Of a stretch of DNA of 64,000 bases, positions 16,155-24,204 are shown in pieces. The stretch is taken from contig NZ_JAKRFN010000007.1 in assembly GCF_022348085.1 (NCBI RefSeq), forward strand, positions 41,943-105,942. The letters are read 5' to 3'. The stretch is from Mycobacterium sp. PSTR-4-N. GTDB lineage: Bacteria; Actinomycetota; Actinomycetes; Mycobacteriales; Mycobacteriaceae. Position numbers and translations under genes: made by a program. The notes under the pieces are model-generated. The model was not told where the DNA came from and did no database searches. It was given only the letters and a program-made list of their open reading frames with translations. The first letter of the stretch is position 1, and every line of letters begins with the position of its first letter.

Positions 16155-16520
16155 TCAGGCGTCAAGCGGCGGTGGTGCGACGTAGCGCTCACCAAGAGCA
16201 TCCGGGTCGAACTGTGGGTCGGTAGGGACGAGGTACTTCACGAACAGGCCCTGCATTTGCGCGGTGAGCTGGTTACGAGTCTCTCGTAAGACGCTGGTGA
16301 TGAGTTCTTCCAGTTCGACGTTGGTATAGACGTTCAGCGCCTCGGGAGCGATGTCGAGGTCCACCAGGTTTCCATTGCTGTCGAAACGAGCGCGCACATC
16401 GTCATGCAGTGACGGAACGTCGATGCCGTCGACGGCATCCAGGAATGCCTTGTTGCGAGCACGCATGTGGGCTAACGCGGCCTCGGCCTGGGCGACGTAC
16501 TGGTCGTCAGTCAACGTCAC
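16155..16520 (-). CDS. EspL/YbaB-like small protein
   Basis: 121 residues from GTG, overlapping the stop of the EspB-like gene (GTGA). A YbaB-type pattern: N-terminal helix (YVAQAEAALAHMRARNKAFL), central beta part with a turn (VRARFDSNGNLVDLDIAPEA) and C-terminal helix (NVELEELITSVLRETRNQLT). In ESX-1, EspL (YbaB-like) lies directly downstream of espB. The same order here suggests a cytosolic chaperone or stabiliser for the preceding substrate. No export signal. Confidence 0.65.
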   Translation of the reverse strand: MTLTDDQYVAQAEAALAHMRARNKAFLDAVDGIDVPSLHDDVRARFDSNGNLVDLDIAPEALNVYTNVELEELITSVLRETRNQLTAQMQGLFVKYLVPTDPQFDPDALGERYVAPPPLDA

Positions 16521-18142
16521 GATTGCTTGTCCCTTCTCTCAGTGCGTGATTCACGTGCCTCGACCCTGCCCTTGACAGGTTCGGCGTTCGGCGGGGTGGT
16601 CAACCGGAGTCGCTTCTCCTCGTAGAGCCGCTTGTCATCCTCACCACCGCCGCCGCGGCCGGGGCCACCCATCATCGGAGGCATCATGCCGCCCATAGGG
16701 GCCCCCATTCCCGCTCCGCCGCTGCCGCCGATTGGCGACGGCGCACTGCCCACTGTCGGTGCGGGTGCTACTGCCGGCGCCGCGGCCGCCGACGCGGGCG
16801 CGGCGGACAGGCCCGCGCCGTCACCGGCCGAGGCGGGCTGGGTGTCACCGGGCTGCGCTCCACCGCCGCCGTCGCCAAGTCCGAGATCGTCGGGCCCCCC
16901 GCCCTCCCCGGAGGAGAGGTCACCCATTTCCGGCTCGCCGGCCGACATGCCCTGTAGCGCCGACGCTCCGCCCTGGGCGAGGCCGCTGACGAGTTGGGTC
17001 CCCGTCTGCTGGACCTTCTCCGCAGCACCGCTTAGGGCTCCCAGGAGGCCACCAGCGGCTCCCGCCACGACACCAAAGATGGTGGGCAGCAAGGTCTGCA
17101 TGAGATCACCGCCGCTCGGGTCGCCCGCGGCCGCTCCGTCAAGTCCCGCTGTAGCAGGGTCGCCGGCCCCCGGGGGAGCTTCACCTGACCCCTCCTTCGG
17201 CGACCCCGGCCCACCAGCTCCCGCTTCCCCAAGACCACCTGTTGCAGTGCTTGCGACATTGGGACCCAGCGGCTTGGCGTCGAGCTTGCTGCCGTTGGTG
17301 TACGTGGTGTAGCTACTCACCGCCTGCTGATGTGCGGCGGCCAAATCGGTCTGCAGCTTGGTCACCATCGCGGTGTAACGGCCGCCGCTTTGGGCATTGG
17401 CCGCCGCGGCGGCGCGCAACCGCTGCTCTAGGTCGGCGAACTGCTCAGGAGTGGGGGTGTTGGCACGTGCCTGACGAAAGTTGTTGGCCTGCGCGGCTGC
17501 ATCTCGGGAAAGCGCCCGCGACTGATCGGCGTGGCGCGTGTATGTCGATTCCAGCGAGGCCAGGTGCGTGGTGGCGCGAGCAGAGGCCGCGGAGTCCCAG
17601 CTCTGCTCGCTGCTCCACCGCGCCGAACGCACCGTCTGCGCCGCCGACTCGAGCTGGGCGGCGTGGGTGTTCAGCGCCGTCGCCGCAGACTCCAGCGCTT
17701 CGGGGCCGGGGCCGCCGTGAAGGAGGGCAGCGATCTCTCGTCCCGACGTGGGTTGGACTCCCCCACTGGCGGGTGCGACAGGGGCCAGGGTCGGCGCGTG
17801 GCCTGATGTCGGGCCGGCCAGCACCGGAGTGGCCTGCGCACTCCCTCGGGACGCGCTGGCCAGAGACGCCGCGTTGGCCTGTTCCTGCTCCTCGTACGTT
17901 ATGGCGTTCTGATCGAGCCGACCAGCGGCGTGCGCCGTCTTATCGTTCAAAGCCATTGTGGCGTTGATTAACTCGGTGATCGACGACGTCAGCGCAGACG
18001 CGACGCCCACCGACGTCGAATCCGCCGCGCACGGTGTCACCGCCGGCGGTGGTGCGGCCGCTGCCGCAGGCGCCCCCGACAGGGCTGCCCCGGCGGCGCG
18101 GACGCCGTCGGGATCGATGAACGCGTGTGCGCTGTCGGACAT
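16517..18142 (-). CDS. EspB-like (EspC-PPE) T7SS substrate
   Basis: 541 residues. The N-terminal EspC/PE-like hairpin ends in ITYEEQEQANAASL (Tyr83; YxxxE export signal). A PPE-like bundle (130-290) has LHGGPGPEALESAATALNTH and RQARANTPTPEQFADLEQRL. Then come a Gly/Ala hydrophobic region (TIFGVVAGAAGGLLGALSGA), a long low-complexity linker and a charged tail (KRLYEEKRLRLTTPPNAEPV). EspB proteins fold as a PE-PPE fusion and can form pores or bind lipids. The EspL-like gene follows directly, as in ESX-1. Minus strand, 13 bp after the small EspC-like gene. Confidence 0.75.
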   Translation of the reverse strand: MSDSAHAFIDPDGVRAAGAALSGAPAAAAAPPPAVTPCAADSTSVGVASALTSSITELINATMALNDKTAHAAGRLDQNAITYEEQEQANAASLASASRGSAQATPVLAGPTSGHAPTLAPVAPASGGVQPTSGREIAALLHGGPGPEALESAATALNTHAAQLESAAQTVRSARWSSEQSWDSAASARATTHLASLESTYTRHADQSRALSRDAAAQANNFRQARANTPTPEQFADLEQRLRAAAAANAQSGGRYTAMVTKLQTDLAAAHQQAVSSYTTYTNGSKLDAKPLGPNVASTATGGLGEAGAGGPGSPKEGSGEAPPGAGDPATAGLDGAAAGDPSGGDLMQTLLPTIFGVVAGAAGGLLGALSGAAEKVQQTGTQLVSGLAQGGASALQGMSAGEPEMGDLSSGEGGGPDDLGLGDGGGGAQPGDTQPASAGDGAGLSAAPASAAAAPAVAPAPTVGSAPSPIGGSGGAGMGAPMGGMMPPMMGGPGRGGGGEDDKRLYEEKRLRLTTPPNAEPVKGRVEARESRTERRDKQS

Positions 18143-18155
18143 GAACGCCCAGGGC

Positions 18156-18461
18156 TCAGCTTCTCAGCATCTGCTGGTTGTCGCGTTCCTGGTCCACATA
18201 GGTCTGCACACTGAGACGGATGTGGGCTGCGACGGCCTGCGCATTCGCACTCATCCGCTGACCGAGTTCGTCACGGGCGGCCAGCGTCGCCGCATAGGCG
18301 GCCCCCACCGTGGACGACCCGATCTTGCCGAAGGCCTGCTGCGCCGTCTCCAGAGTGGCGGGGTCGACGGCCAGGCGCTCGCGGGCGGCCTCGCTCTCCT
18401 GGTCCCACCAGGAAGCGTGGTCTTGCCACGCCTCGACGTCTACTACAAGGCGATCAGCCAC
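18156..18461 (-). CDS. EspC-like T7SS substrate
   Basis: 101 residues from GTG. A helical hairpin with WQDHASWWDQESEAARERLA, DELGQRMSANAQAVAAH and the C-terminal signal TYVDQERDNQQML (YVDQE = YxxxE). Typical length and layout of EspC/DUF2580 proteins. It starts the unit EspC-like, EspB-like, EspL-like (18461 to 16155), and could be the co-exported partner of the large substrate. Confidence 0.75.
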   Translation of the reverse strand: MADRLVVDVEAWQDHASWWDQESEAARERLAVDPATLETAQQAFGKIGSSTVGAAYAATLAARDELGQRMSANAQAVAAHIRLSVQTYVDQERDNQQMLRS

Positions 18462-18529
18462 GGTGCGGTCCTCTCAGTCGGAGCGGTTGTTTGCCCAGCT
18501 TAAGCCGGTGAACACGGTTGCGCGGTGCC

Positions 18530-18835
18530 CTAAAAATCCAAGTATCGAGCGCGGTAGGCCGAGATCTCAACCTCGCTGGGATAGGTGTCGTCGGGCGGCA
18601 TGTCGGCGCCGAGCTCGTTCATACGCTGCCGCTGCGCCAGGCGGGCTCGCATTATCGCCAGCCGATGAAGGTGTAGCAGCCGCTCACTGAGCGTGTCGGC
18701 TGACCACGTTGCATTCACCTCGGGCTCGAGCTGGACACGCACCACGCCACCGTTGCCGTCCAGCTCCACCAGCAATGCCCCGGAGCGCGAGGTCTCCAGA
18801 TACGTCCGTTCCTGGATCTCGGCGTCTGACTGCAT
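18530..18835 (-). CDS. YbaB-like / DUF2694-like small protein
   Basis: 101 residues, without signal or membrane segment. A beta hairpin (SGALLVELDGNGGVVRVQLE) is followed by WSADTLSERLLHLHRLAIMR, a helix typical of YbaB/DUF2694 proteins of ESX loci, and an acidic tail. It sits 13 bp after the DUF4226-type gene, so it is likely co-expressed with it and may be a chaperone for it. Confidence 0.6.
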   Translation of the reverse strand: MQSDAEIQERTYLETSRSGALLVELDGNGGVVRVQLEPEVNATWSADTLSERLLHLHRLAIMRARLAQRQRMNELGADMPPDDTYPSEVEISAYRARYLDF

Positions 18836-18848
18836 CGTGCGGACTCCC

Positions 18849-20405
18849 CTACGCCGTGGGGTTACCGGTCGGCGGCGCCGTGGTAACCGAAGCTGATGCC
18901 GGGGCGCTGGGTGCCGGCGCCGGCACAGCGGCCTGCGTCCCGCCCCCAGCTGCCGGCGGTCCCGTCCAGCCTAGAAAATCTGCCGAGGGGGTCAACGCAC
19001 GAATTTCTTTGAGCTGACCATCCAGCCAGATTTTCCCATTCCCCATGTACATCACTGCAGGCTTGGCCTCGAACTGGGCGTAGTCCCCCGGCCGTAGACT
19101 GTTGCGGTCGACCGGATTCATCACCGGCGACCCTGCCGGCGGGATCTGATCGCCATAAGCCGCGCTCACCGAGGAACCGTTGAGCACTGCCTTCAACGCA
19201 CGCTCACGTTGCGCATCCGCAGCGGTCACCGACGTGCCATCGGGCAAGGGGACCGTGTGCGGCGCGACCGCCGGGGCCGCCGCCGGGGCCGCGGCCTCGG
19301 GCGAGGTGTTCACCGCGGGCTGCACAGTTGGCTCAGTGGGAACGGGGCTGCCCGGCTCTGTTTTCTTTACTGACGAGTCATCGGTCTTGCTCGGCTCGTC
19401 AGTGAACTGATCGTCGGACTTTTCGGTCTTCGAATCGCCCTTCGTGTCGGAGAACTTCTCACCGTCGCCGCCCTGGTCCGGGGCGCTCTTGTCCGAGAAC
19501 TGCGACGCCAAGCCCGGAAGGGCCGTTCCCAGGCCGCCGAGGCCGCTTAGGGCGTCCAGCGGTGAACCGCCGGCGCCGAGACCGCCAAGCATCCCCGGTA
19601 GCGCCGATCCCATCCCGGCCAACGACGACAGCGGGTCCATCCCCATCCCGCCCATGCCCAGGGGGCCCATCCCGGCCATGGGATCGGTCAAGCCGCTGTC
19701 GCCGGCAGGCGTCGTCGAGGGGACTGAATCATCGGCGGGAGGGGGCGCCGCATCCCCGCCGCCACCCCCGGCTCCCCCGCCTGCGGACTCTCCCGAACCG
19801 GACCCCGTTCCCGACCCCGTGCCGCCACCTTCGCCGGGCGCAGGGCCGGACGTGAAGTATTCCTGGCCGAGCGCGTTCATAATCGCCGCCTGCGTCTTCG
19901 CGTCAACCTGGGCGTCGCCGAGCACTTTCTGGATCTCGGCGAACTTGCCGTCCATGAACTTTTGAAACGCCATGACCGATGCCGGGTCGGCCATCTCCGG
20001 CGCAATCTGCTTTGACTTGGATTGGACGTCGGCCAAGATCGCGTTGATCTTGTCGCGGGCCTGTTGGTTGGACGCAAAGATTTGCTTGAGCAGTGCGGCG
20101 AGCTTCTCGTCGGTCAGCGACGCGCCCGTGGTGTCCTGCGTGTGTTGATCTCCCGCGCTGGTGGCGCCATCGTTGAGCCCCCCGGCGCTGTCGGCGGGCG
20201 GTGCCGGCGCCGGGGGCGGTGCAGATGGCGCGCCGCCAGGGCCGTAGAGCGCAGTGTTGGTGCGCTGCAACGGGGTCTGAGACGGCGGCTGATCGTCGTC
20301 GCCGAACACACGGCCGACCGCGCCCACCACCTTGGCCACGTTGACCACCGCAGGCTCCAGCAGATCCGAGACGAGGTCGGGAACACTGGGAAGACCGAAA
20401 GTCAC
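18849..20405 (-). CDS. large ESX-associated DUF4226-like protein
   Basis: 518 residues. An N-terminal amphipathic segment (SVPDLVSDLLEPAVVNVAKV) is followed by a DUF4226-like helical domain at about 95-180 (LTDEKLAALLKQIFASNQQA, RDKINAILADVQSKSKQIAP, FAEIQKVLGDAQVDAKTQAA). Next come a 200-residue Gly/Pro/Met linker and a C-terminal beta domain (LKAVLNGSSVSAAYGDQIPP, DRNSLRPGDYAQFEAKPAVM, MGNGKIWLDGQLKEIRAL). Proteins with this C-terminus are frequent among mycobacterial ESX accessory genes. Function unknown, possibly exported. It heads a two-gene unit with the YbaB-like gene. Confidence 0.65.
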   Translation of the reverse strand: MTFGLPSVPDLVSDLLEPAVVNVAKVVGAVGRVFGDDDQPPSQTPLQRTNTALYGPGGAPSAPPPAPAPPADSAGGLNDGATSAGDQHTQDTTGASLTDEKLAALLKQIFASNQQARDKINAILADVQSKSKQIAPEMADPASVMAFQKFMDGKFAEIQKVLGDAQVDAKTQAAIMNALGQEYFTSGPAPGEGGGTGSGTGSGSGESAGGGAGGGGGDAAPPPADDSVPSTTPAGDSGLTDPMAGMGPLGMGGMGMDPLSSLAGMGSALPGMLGGLGAGGSPLDALSGLGGLGTALPGLASQFSDKSAPDQGGDGEKFSDTKGDSKTEKSDDQFTDEPSKTDDSSVKKTEPGSPVPTEPTVQPAVNTSPEAAAPAAAPAVAPHTVPLPDGTSVTAADAQRERALKAVLNGSSVSAAYGDQIPPAGSPVMNPVDRNSLRPGDYAQFEAKPAVMYMGNGKIWLDGQLKEIRALTPSADFLGWTGPPAAGGGTQAAVPAPAPSAPASASVTTAPPTGNPTA

Positions 20406-20445
20406 GAGCGAAGTCCTTTCCTCAGCACCGCCGCGCGGTCGCTCT

Positions 20446-21321
20446 CTACGACGCTAAGCCCGGCGGACCCTCGATAGCTACGGCCATAGGAGCCAATTCG
20501 GGGCGATCTCGGACCACCTCCAGCGCGGTCTGCCGGATGCGGGCAATGACGTCGTGATGGCTCACCCCGACCTCCTCGCCGATCGCGCGCAACGACATCG
20601 CCGGTCGCACCTCGAACAACCGCCACAGCGCCTGCGTCAACGTGTCCTCGGAGTGTGTCGTCAACCTGCCGCGCTGATGAATCTCGCGGGCGATCCCCAA
20701 CCAGCGCTCTCCGCGATCGAGGTGCCTTGGCGTCATGGGCGCCCAGGCGGCGTGGGGGCTGGCGGCGTGCTCCGGCGCCTGTGTCGGGTTGAACCGCCAG
20801 AGGATCTGCACGGCGTGGGTGGACCCAAGAATTCCTGCGGGTGGGACGCAGGCCACCGCGAAGGCCAGCCATGTCGGCAGAGGCGCCGACGCCGGGAGAA
20901 TGGCATGCAGCGCGTTGCCGCCGATGCTTACCAGGGAACCCAGGGCGAGCATCGACCAGAAGAATTGTCGATTCTTGCGCTGATCGGGATAGGCCGCTGT
21001 GGTCAGGATGCCCATGGTCGCCAAAACGATTGCGCCATCGACGATTCCAGGCCACAGGTATGGTAACCAGTCCGCCCAACTTCCGGTCCGCCGAGCGAGG
21101 TCGCTCAGCGCCGCAAAAGACAGGACGAAACTCGACACGGCGATGCCTGCGGTGATAGTCACTGCCACCGCGCGACTCGCTCGTACCAGAGTCGGTACCC
21201 CGCGAAGTCGCACGCCGCCCTCCGACCCGAGCCCCCGTACGTCAATCTGCTCCCCAGGCGGTGGGCTGACTCCTCGATCGTCATCGGCGATGACGGTTCC
21301 CACATCGTCTAGTGCGGTCAT
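20446..21321 (-). CDS. DUF2637 membrane protein with C-terminal HTH
   Basis: About 291 residues from ATG 21321; the longer frame upstream to 21570 looks non-coding. Four membrane helices: AVAVTITAGIAVSSFVLSFA, LWPGIVDGAIVLATMGILTT, FFWSMLALGSLVSIGGNALH and WLAFAVACVPPAGILGSTHA. This is the DUF2637 pattern found on actinobacterial plasmids, near spread/transfer (Spd-type) functions. The cytoplasmic C-terminus carries an HTH (SLRAIGEEVGVSHHDVIARI). Probably a plasmid transfer or maintenance protein; it faces away from the Rep region. Confidence 0.75.
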   Translation of the reverse strand: MTALDDVGTVIADDDRGVSPPPGEQIDVRGLGSEGGVRLRGVPTLVRASRAVAVTITAGIAVSSFVLSFAALSDLARRTGSWADWLPYLWPGIVDGAIVLATMGILTTAAYPDQRKNRQFFWSMLALGSLVSIGGNALHAILPASAPLPTWLAFAVACVPPAGILGSTHAVQILWRFNPTQAPEHAASPHAAWAPMTPRHLDRGERWLGIAREIHQRGRLTTHSEDTLTQALWRLFEVRPAMSLRAIGEEVGVSHHDVIARIRQTALEVVRDRPELAPMAVAIEGPPGLAS

Positions 21322-21847
21322 CGATCGCTTCCTCCAAGACAGGTGTCCACCACAGCACATCGATGTGGATGCTTGACCTCCATCCAACAGCGCCTGTGGT
21401 GCAACAGCTATGCGCCAAAGAATCCAGTGCGAGTCAAGGCAGCGGTGCACATGAACACACTGAGGACCTAGGGGCGGTGCACAGCGTGTCACCGCGTGCC
21501 AGCCTGATTGGCGTGCTTCCCGATGCAGCCCACGCAAGTGGTGTTCCGGCCGTACGCCGGCATCTTCCACGACAGGACCGCGGCCGCGCCGCCGGATCGA
21601 TCCGACACCTCGCGTTCAGGAGTACTCCCGCTTCGACGACCAATGTTGGGGCGCAGTGTCACTCGCTCGGTCACGAAATGCCGACTCCGGACGGTGGCTC
21701 TCCGTGCCACACATGATGCCGGGGGCAACATTGACGCGCACGCATCTGCATGTGGGGCCGCGAGGACCCGCGACCGCTGTTACCTGTGTGAAAGATGGTG
21801 CGGCGTGTCTTCCCCGCCACCGGCTGCTTCGTGCGGCATGCTCACAC

Positions 21848-21866
21848 CCAAGCGCGGATATCCGCG
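21848..21866. repeat. 19-bp direct repeat, copy 1 (palindromic core)
   Basis: CCAAGCGCGGATATCCGCG, with the perfect 14-bp palindrome CGCGGATATCCGCG. It recurs identically at 21906. Both copies are followed within about 10 bp by CGGCTCAAC. Candidate iteron or operator. Confidence 0.65.
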
Positions 21867-21905
21867 GTGCCGGCTCAACGTTCGATGTCTGTGGGCGGCG
21901 TACGT

Positions 21906-21924
21906 CCAAGCGCGGATATCCGCG
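21906..21924. repeat. 19-bp direct repeat, copy 2
   Basis: Identical to 21848-21866, 58 bp away (between five and six helical turns), also followed by CGGCTCAAC. Confidence 0.65.
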
Positions 21925-22031
21925 CCGGAAACGGCTCAACCCAGGAGAGGAGACCCGACCAACAGGAACCCAGGCTGACCGCTGAAATCGTCAGCCACAC
22001 AACTACATAACTTCTCGGAAAGCACCTAAAC

Positions 22032-22066
22032 GACGAAACCCCCGGCCCGAAGGACCGAGGGTCGTC
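22032..22066. terminator. strong hairpin upstream of rep (terminator or attenuator)
   Basis: The arms GACG-ACCC-CGG and CCG-GGGT-CGTC pair around the loop CCCGAAGGA with one mismatch and a small bulge. On the minus strand it is followed by TTT. It may end minus-strand transcription or act as attenuator or antisense-RNA target in the rep leader. Confidence 0.45.
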
Positions 22067-22131
22067 AAGTTCGAGTTGCCGCTCGAACCCAGTTGCTTTC
22101 ACGCCACTCCCCCTTGCTGAAGGGAATCGTC

Positions 22132-23388
22132 TTGAAAGACGCGTTCCACGGTAGCGCACGCATTCCACACGGTCCATATGCCGCGCACCGTGACCTCGCC
22201 GATGTCACCACTCGTCCCTATCACGGTTCCGGCCCGTCGCTGCGCCGCCGGGGCACGGCCCACACCGCGCCGGTATGGATCCGTCGCGCCAGCGGACACT
22301 GCTTCGATCGCCTTCCCCGTATTGCCCTCGACGTCAACGTGCAATGGGGCGCCATCCCATGCTGGAGCGGTCGAGCGCGACGCTGGGCACACGAAACCGT
22401 TCCTGCGGCCTACCGCCTGCGCTACAACACCCACGTACGTCCGGTCATGCCCAACAATCCAGTAAGCCTCAAATCTGTTGTTGCGGTGGCCGAAGCGCGC
22501 GCATCGTTCGCCGACCACCGGACCGGACGCAACTGCCGGCCCACCAATGAACGCATCGCTCAACTCACCGGGCTATCGGTACGCACCGTACAGCGCGCCT
22601 CCACAGCCCTGCGGCTCCTTGGAGTCGCCACCGAAGTGATGCGGGGCAGGCAACGCACCCGCGCCGAGCGCTACGCCAGCTGGCGCGTCGGCGACCGCGG
22701 TCGCGGCTGGGCATCGGTGTGGGCGTTGCACGACAGCAGATTTCACCGGCTGTCACCCCATCCCGAAGGGTCTCTTTTAGAGAACCAACCTTCTGTTAAG
22801 AATTCACTCACTACCAGCACCCGACCAAAGGCCGGTCGCAGCGCCGCTCCGCGTCGCACAGCACCTAGTCCGCAAGCGCTAACCCTGGCGAACCGATGGA
22901 TCTGTGACCGGCACAGCCCGCCGTGGGCCCGGCGCTACCGCACCGGCGCCCCCTGGGCCCGACTACTCACGACCGTCGCCGAGCACGGCTGGACGCCGCG
23001 GGACCTCAACCAGGCCATCACCGACTGGATCGGAACCGGACATTGGATTCCCGACGCCCCGCACAAGCCAATCGGCCTGCTGGGCGCCATCCTTGCAGCT
23101 CATGGAAACCCGGCCGAACGACCCTCAGCCCTCGAGGAAGCCCGCGAAGCTGCCGAGTTCACCTTGACGCGCAAGCGCATTGCGGCCCAGTTCGCCGAAC
23201 GAGACGCAGCCCTGCGGGCACGCCAAGCGGCCCGAGCGGCGCTAAGCGGATCGGGCCGCCGAGCAGCGCTCGATATCGCCCGACAAGCCGCGCAACGAGC
23301 TCTACAGCGTCGCGCTGAAGCCGACCGCCTCGCGCACGAGGAACGCCGCACCCGGGTCGACGAGATCCGTGGCATCCCAGCGAACTGA
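22132..23388 (+). CDS. replication-initiator-like protein
   Basis: About 418 residues from TTG 22132, chosen because AAGGGA lies 7 bp before it; the frame is open to 22093. After a basic N-terminal domain there is a winged-helix motif (NERIAQLTGLSVRTVQRAST, ALRLLGVATEVMRGRQ). The C-terminal part has WTPRDLNQAITDWIGTGHWI and PDAPHKPIGLLGAILAAHGN, then a long charged helix rich in Ala and Arg. The position next to repeats and two par systems suggests plasmid Rep, but no catalytic motif is seen. A decayed relative lies at 14.6 kb. Confidence 0.6.
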   Translation: MKDAFHGSARIPHGPYAAHRDLADVTTRPYHGSGPSLRRRGTAHTAPVWIRRASGHCFDRLPRIALDVNVQWGAIPCWSGRARRWAHETVPAAYRLRYNTHVRPVMPNNPVSLKSVVAVAEARASFADHRTGRNCRPTNERIAQLTGLSVRTVQRASTALRLLGVATEVMRGRQRTRAERYASWRVGDRGRGWASVWALHDSRFHRLSPHPEGSLLENQPSVKNSLTTSTRPKAGRSAAPRRTAPSPQALTLANRWICDRHSPPWARRYRTGAPWARLLTTVAEHGWTPRDLNQAITDWIGTGHWIPDAPHKPIGLLGAILAAHGNPAERPSALEEAREAAEFTLTRKRIAAQFAERDAALRARQAARAALSGSGRRAALDIARQAAQRALQRRAEADRLAHEERRTRVDEIRGIPAN

Positions 23389-23389
23389 C

Positions 23390-24115
23390 ATGACGTCGCC
23401 GCCGTCGAGACGCAACACCTCGATCACCGAGCCACCCCCCTGTCACCTCGACCCGGATCAATGGTTCTGCCGCTCTCGCCGAATGCAGGCTCTCTCAACG
23501 TGTTTAGCGTGCCCGTTGCGCCGCAGCTGCGCACAACTGGCCCTGGAGTGCCGGCCGTCCTGGGGCATGTGGGCCGGCATCTGGATCGACGGCCGCTTCG
23601 CCGCCGCCGCGGCCCTGCTCGACGAGATAGCTGCGGATGATCCTCCGGTGGCACCGGAGCATGACCCCCCTCCCCCGCCTAGGGAACCGCGTCGTTCCGC
23701 GGTATTCCCCGCCGGCGTGCAGAGCGGCGCTGCCTTCCGTATGCGGCCACGCACCTTGGTGTTCGCCCGCTCCGAGGGGTATTGCGAAATCATGGCCACC
23801 GGCTGCCACCTCACGGCCGACGCGGTCATCTCCCGGGTTCCCCGCCGCGGCGATGGCGATGCCTCGACACTGTTCGCTGTATGTCAGGAATGCGCAATAA
23901 CCCTGCAGCGCATGGATTCTCAAATGATCTACCACCTCGGGTACCGCCTGGACTCAGTGTCCGACGCTGCCGCCACACCGATGCTGTGGCGGCAGAAGCA
24001 TCGTCTCCTTCTTGATGCCCGCGGTGGTCTGCGCGATCCCAGCATTTTCGCCTCATCAGAGCGCCCGGAAGCGCACGAGATCAACGACGCCGCGTTTTGG
24101 ATCGCGTCGACTTGA
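23390..24115 (+). CDS. WhiB-like domain fused to HNH-like zinc domain
   Basis: About 241 residues. ATG 23390 lies one base after the Rep stop; GTG 23369 is an alternative. N-terminal WhiB-type motif: WFCRSRRMQ, then TCLACPLRRSCAQLALE (C, CxxC, x5, C), then SWGMWAGIWIDGRF, a variant of the GVWGG turn. After a Pro-rich linker the C-terminal part is HNH-like (ARSEGYCEIMATGCHLTADA, then LFAVCQECAITLQRMD) but lacks the usual catalytic His, so it is probably a structural zinc knuckle. A redox-sensing regulator coupled to rep is a reasonable guess. Confidence 0.65.
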   Translation: MTSPPSRRNTSITEPPPCHLDPDQWFCRSRRMQALSTCLACPLRRSCAQLALECRPSWGMWAGIWIDGRFAAAAALLDEIAADDPPVAPEHDPPPPPREPRRSAVFPAGVQSGAAFRMRPRTLVFARSEGYCEIMATGCHLTADAVISRVPRRGDGDASTLFAVCQECAITLQRMDSQMIYHLGYRLDSVSDAAATPMLWRQKHRLLLDARGGLRDPSIFASSERPEAHEINDAAFWIAST

Positions 24116-24179
24116 TCTCATGTCGCGATTGGTCGGAAGCGCACGCGCGCGGGCTGAGGAACCCGGTACCCTGGCGTCC

Positions 24180-24197
24180 GCTTTACCGCGGTAAAGC
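24180..24197. repeat. parS-like 18-bp palindrome, site 1
   Basis: GCTTTACCGCGGTAAAGC, a perfect palindrome just downstream of the minus-strand partition operon. The core TTTACCGCGGTAAA is shared with 26905 and 27031. Confidence 0.7.
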
Positions 24198-24204
24198 CAA
24201 CTCG

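Larger units (their letters stand above)
21322..22131. other. 810-bp gene-free region, candidate origin / rep control region
   Basis: It contains no supported gene. It holds two copies of a 19-bp repeat with a palindromic core, and a strong hairpin just before the Rep-like gene, both listed separately. Such a region between a plasmid membrane gene and rep is a good place for iterons or rep control. Confidence 0.45.

Noticed and set aside
16632..17312. Pro-rich plus-strand ORF opposite the EspB-like gene
   Set aside because: Mirror frame of a Gly/Ala-rich coding sequence in high-GC DNA; the minus-strand frame has export motifs and coupled neighbours.
23100..23375. Arg/Ala-rich minus-strand ORF opposite the end of the Rep-like gene
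   Set aside because: Antisense of an Ala/Arg-rich helix; no start signals.
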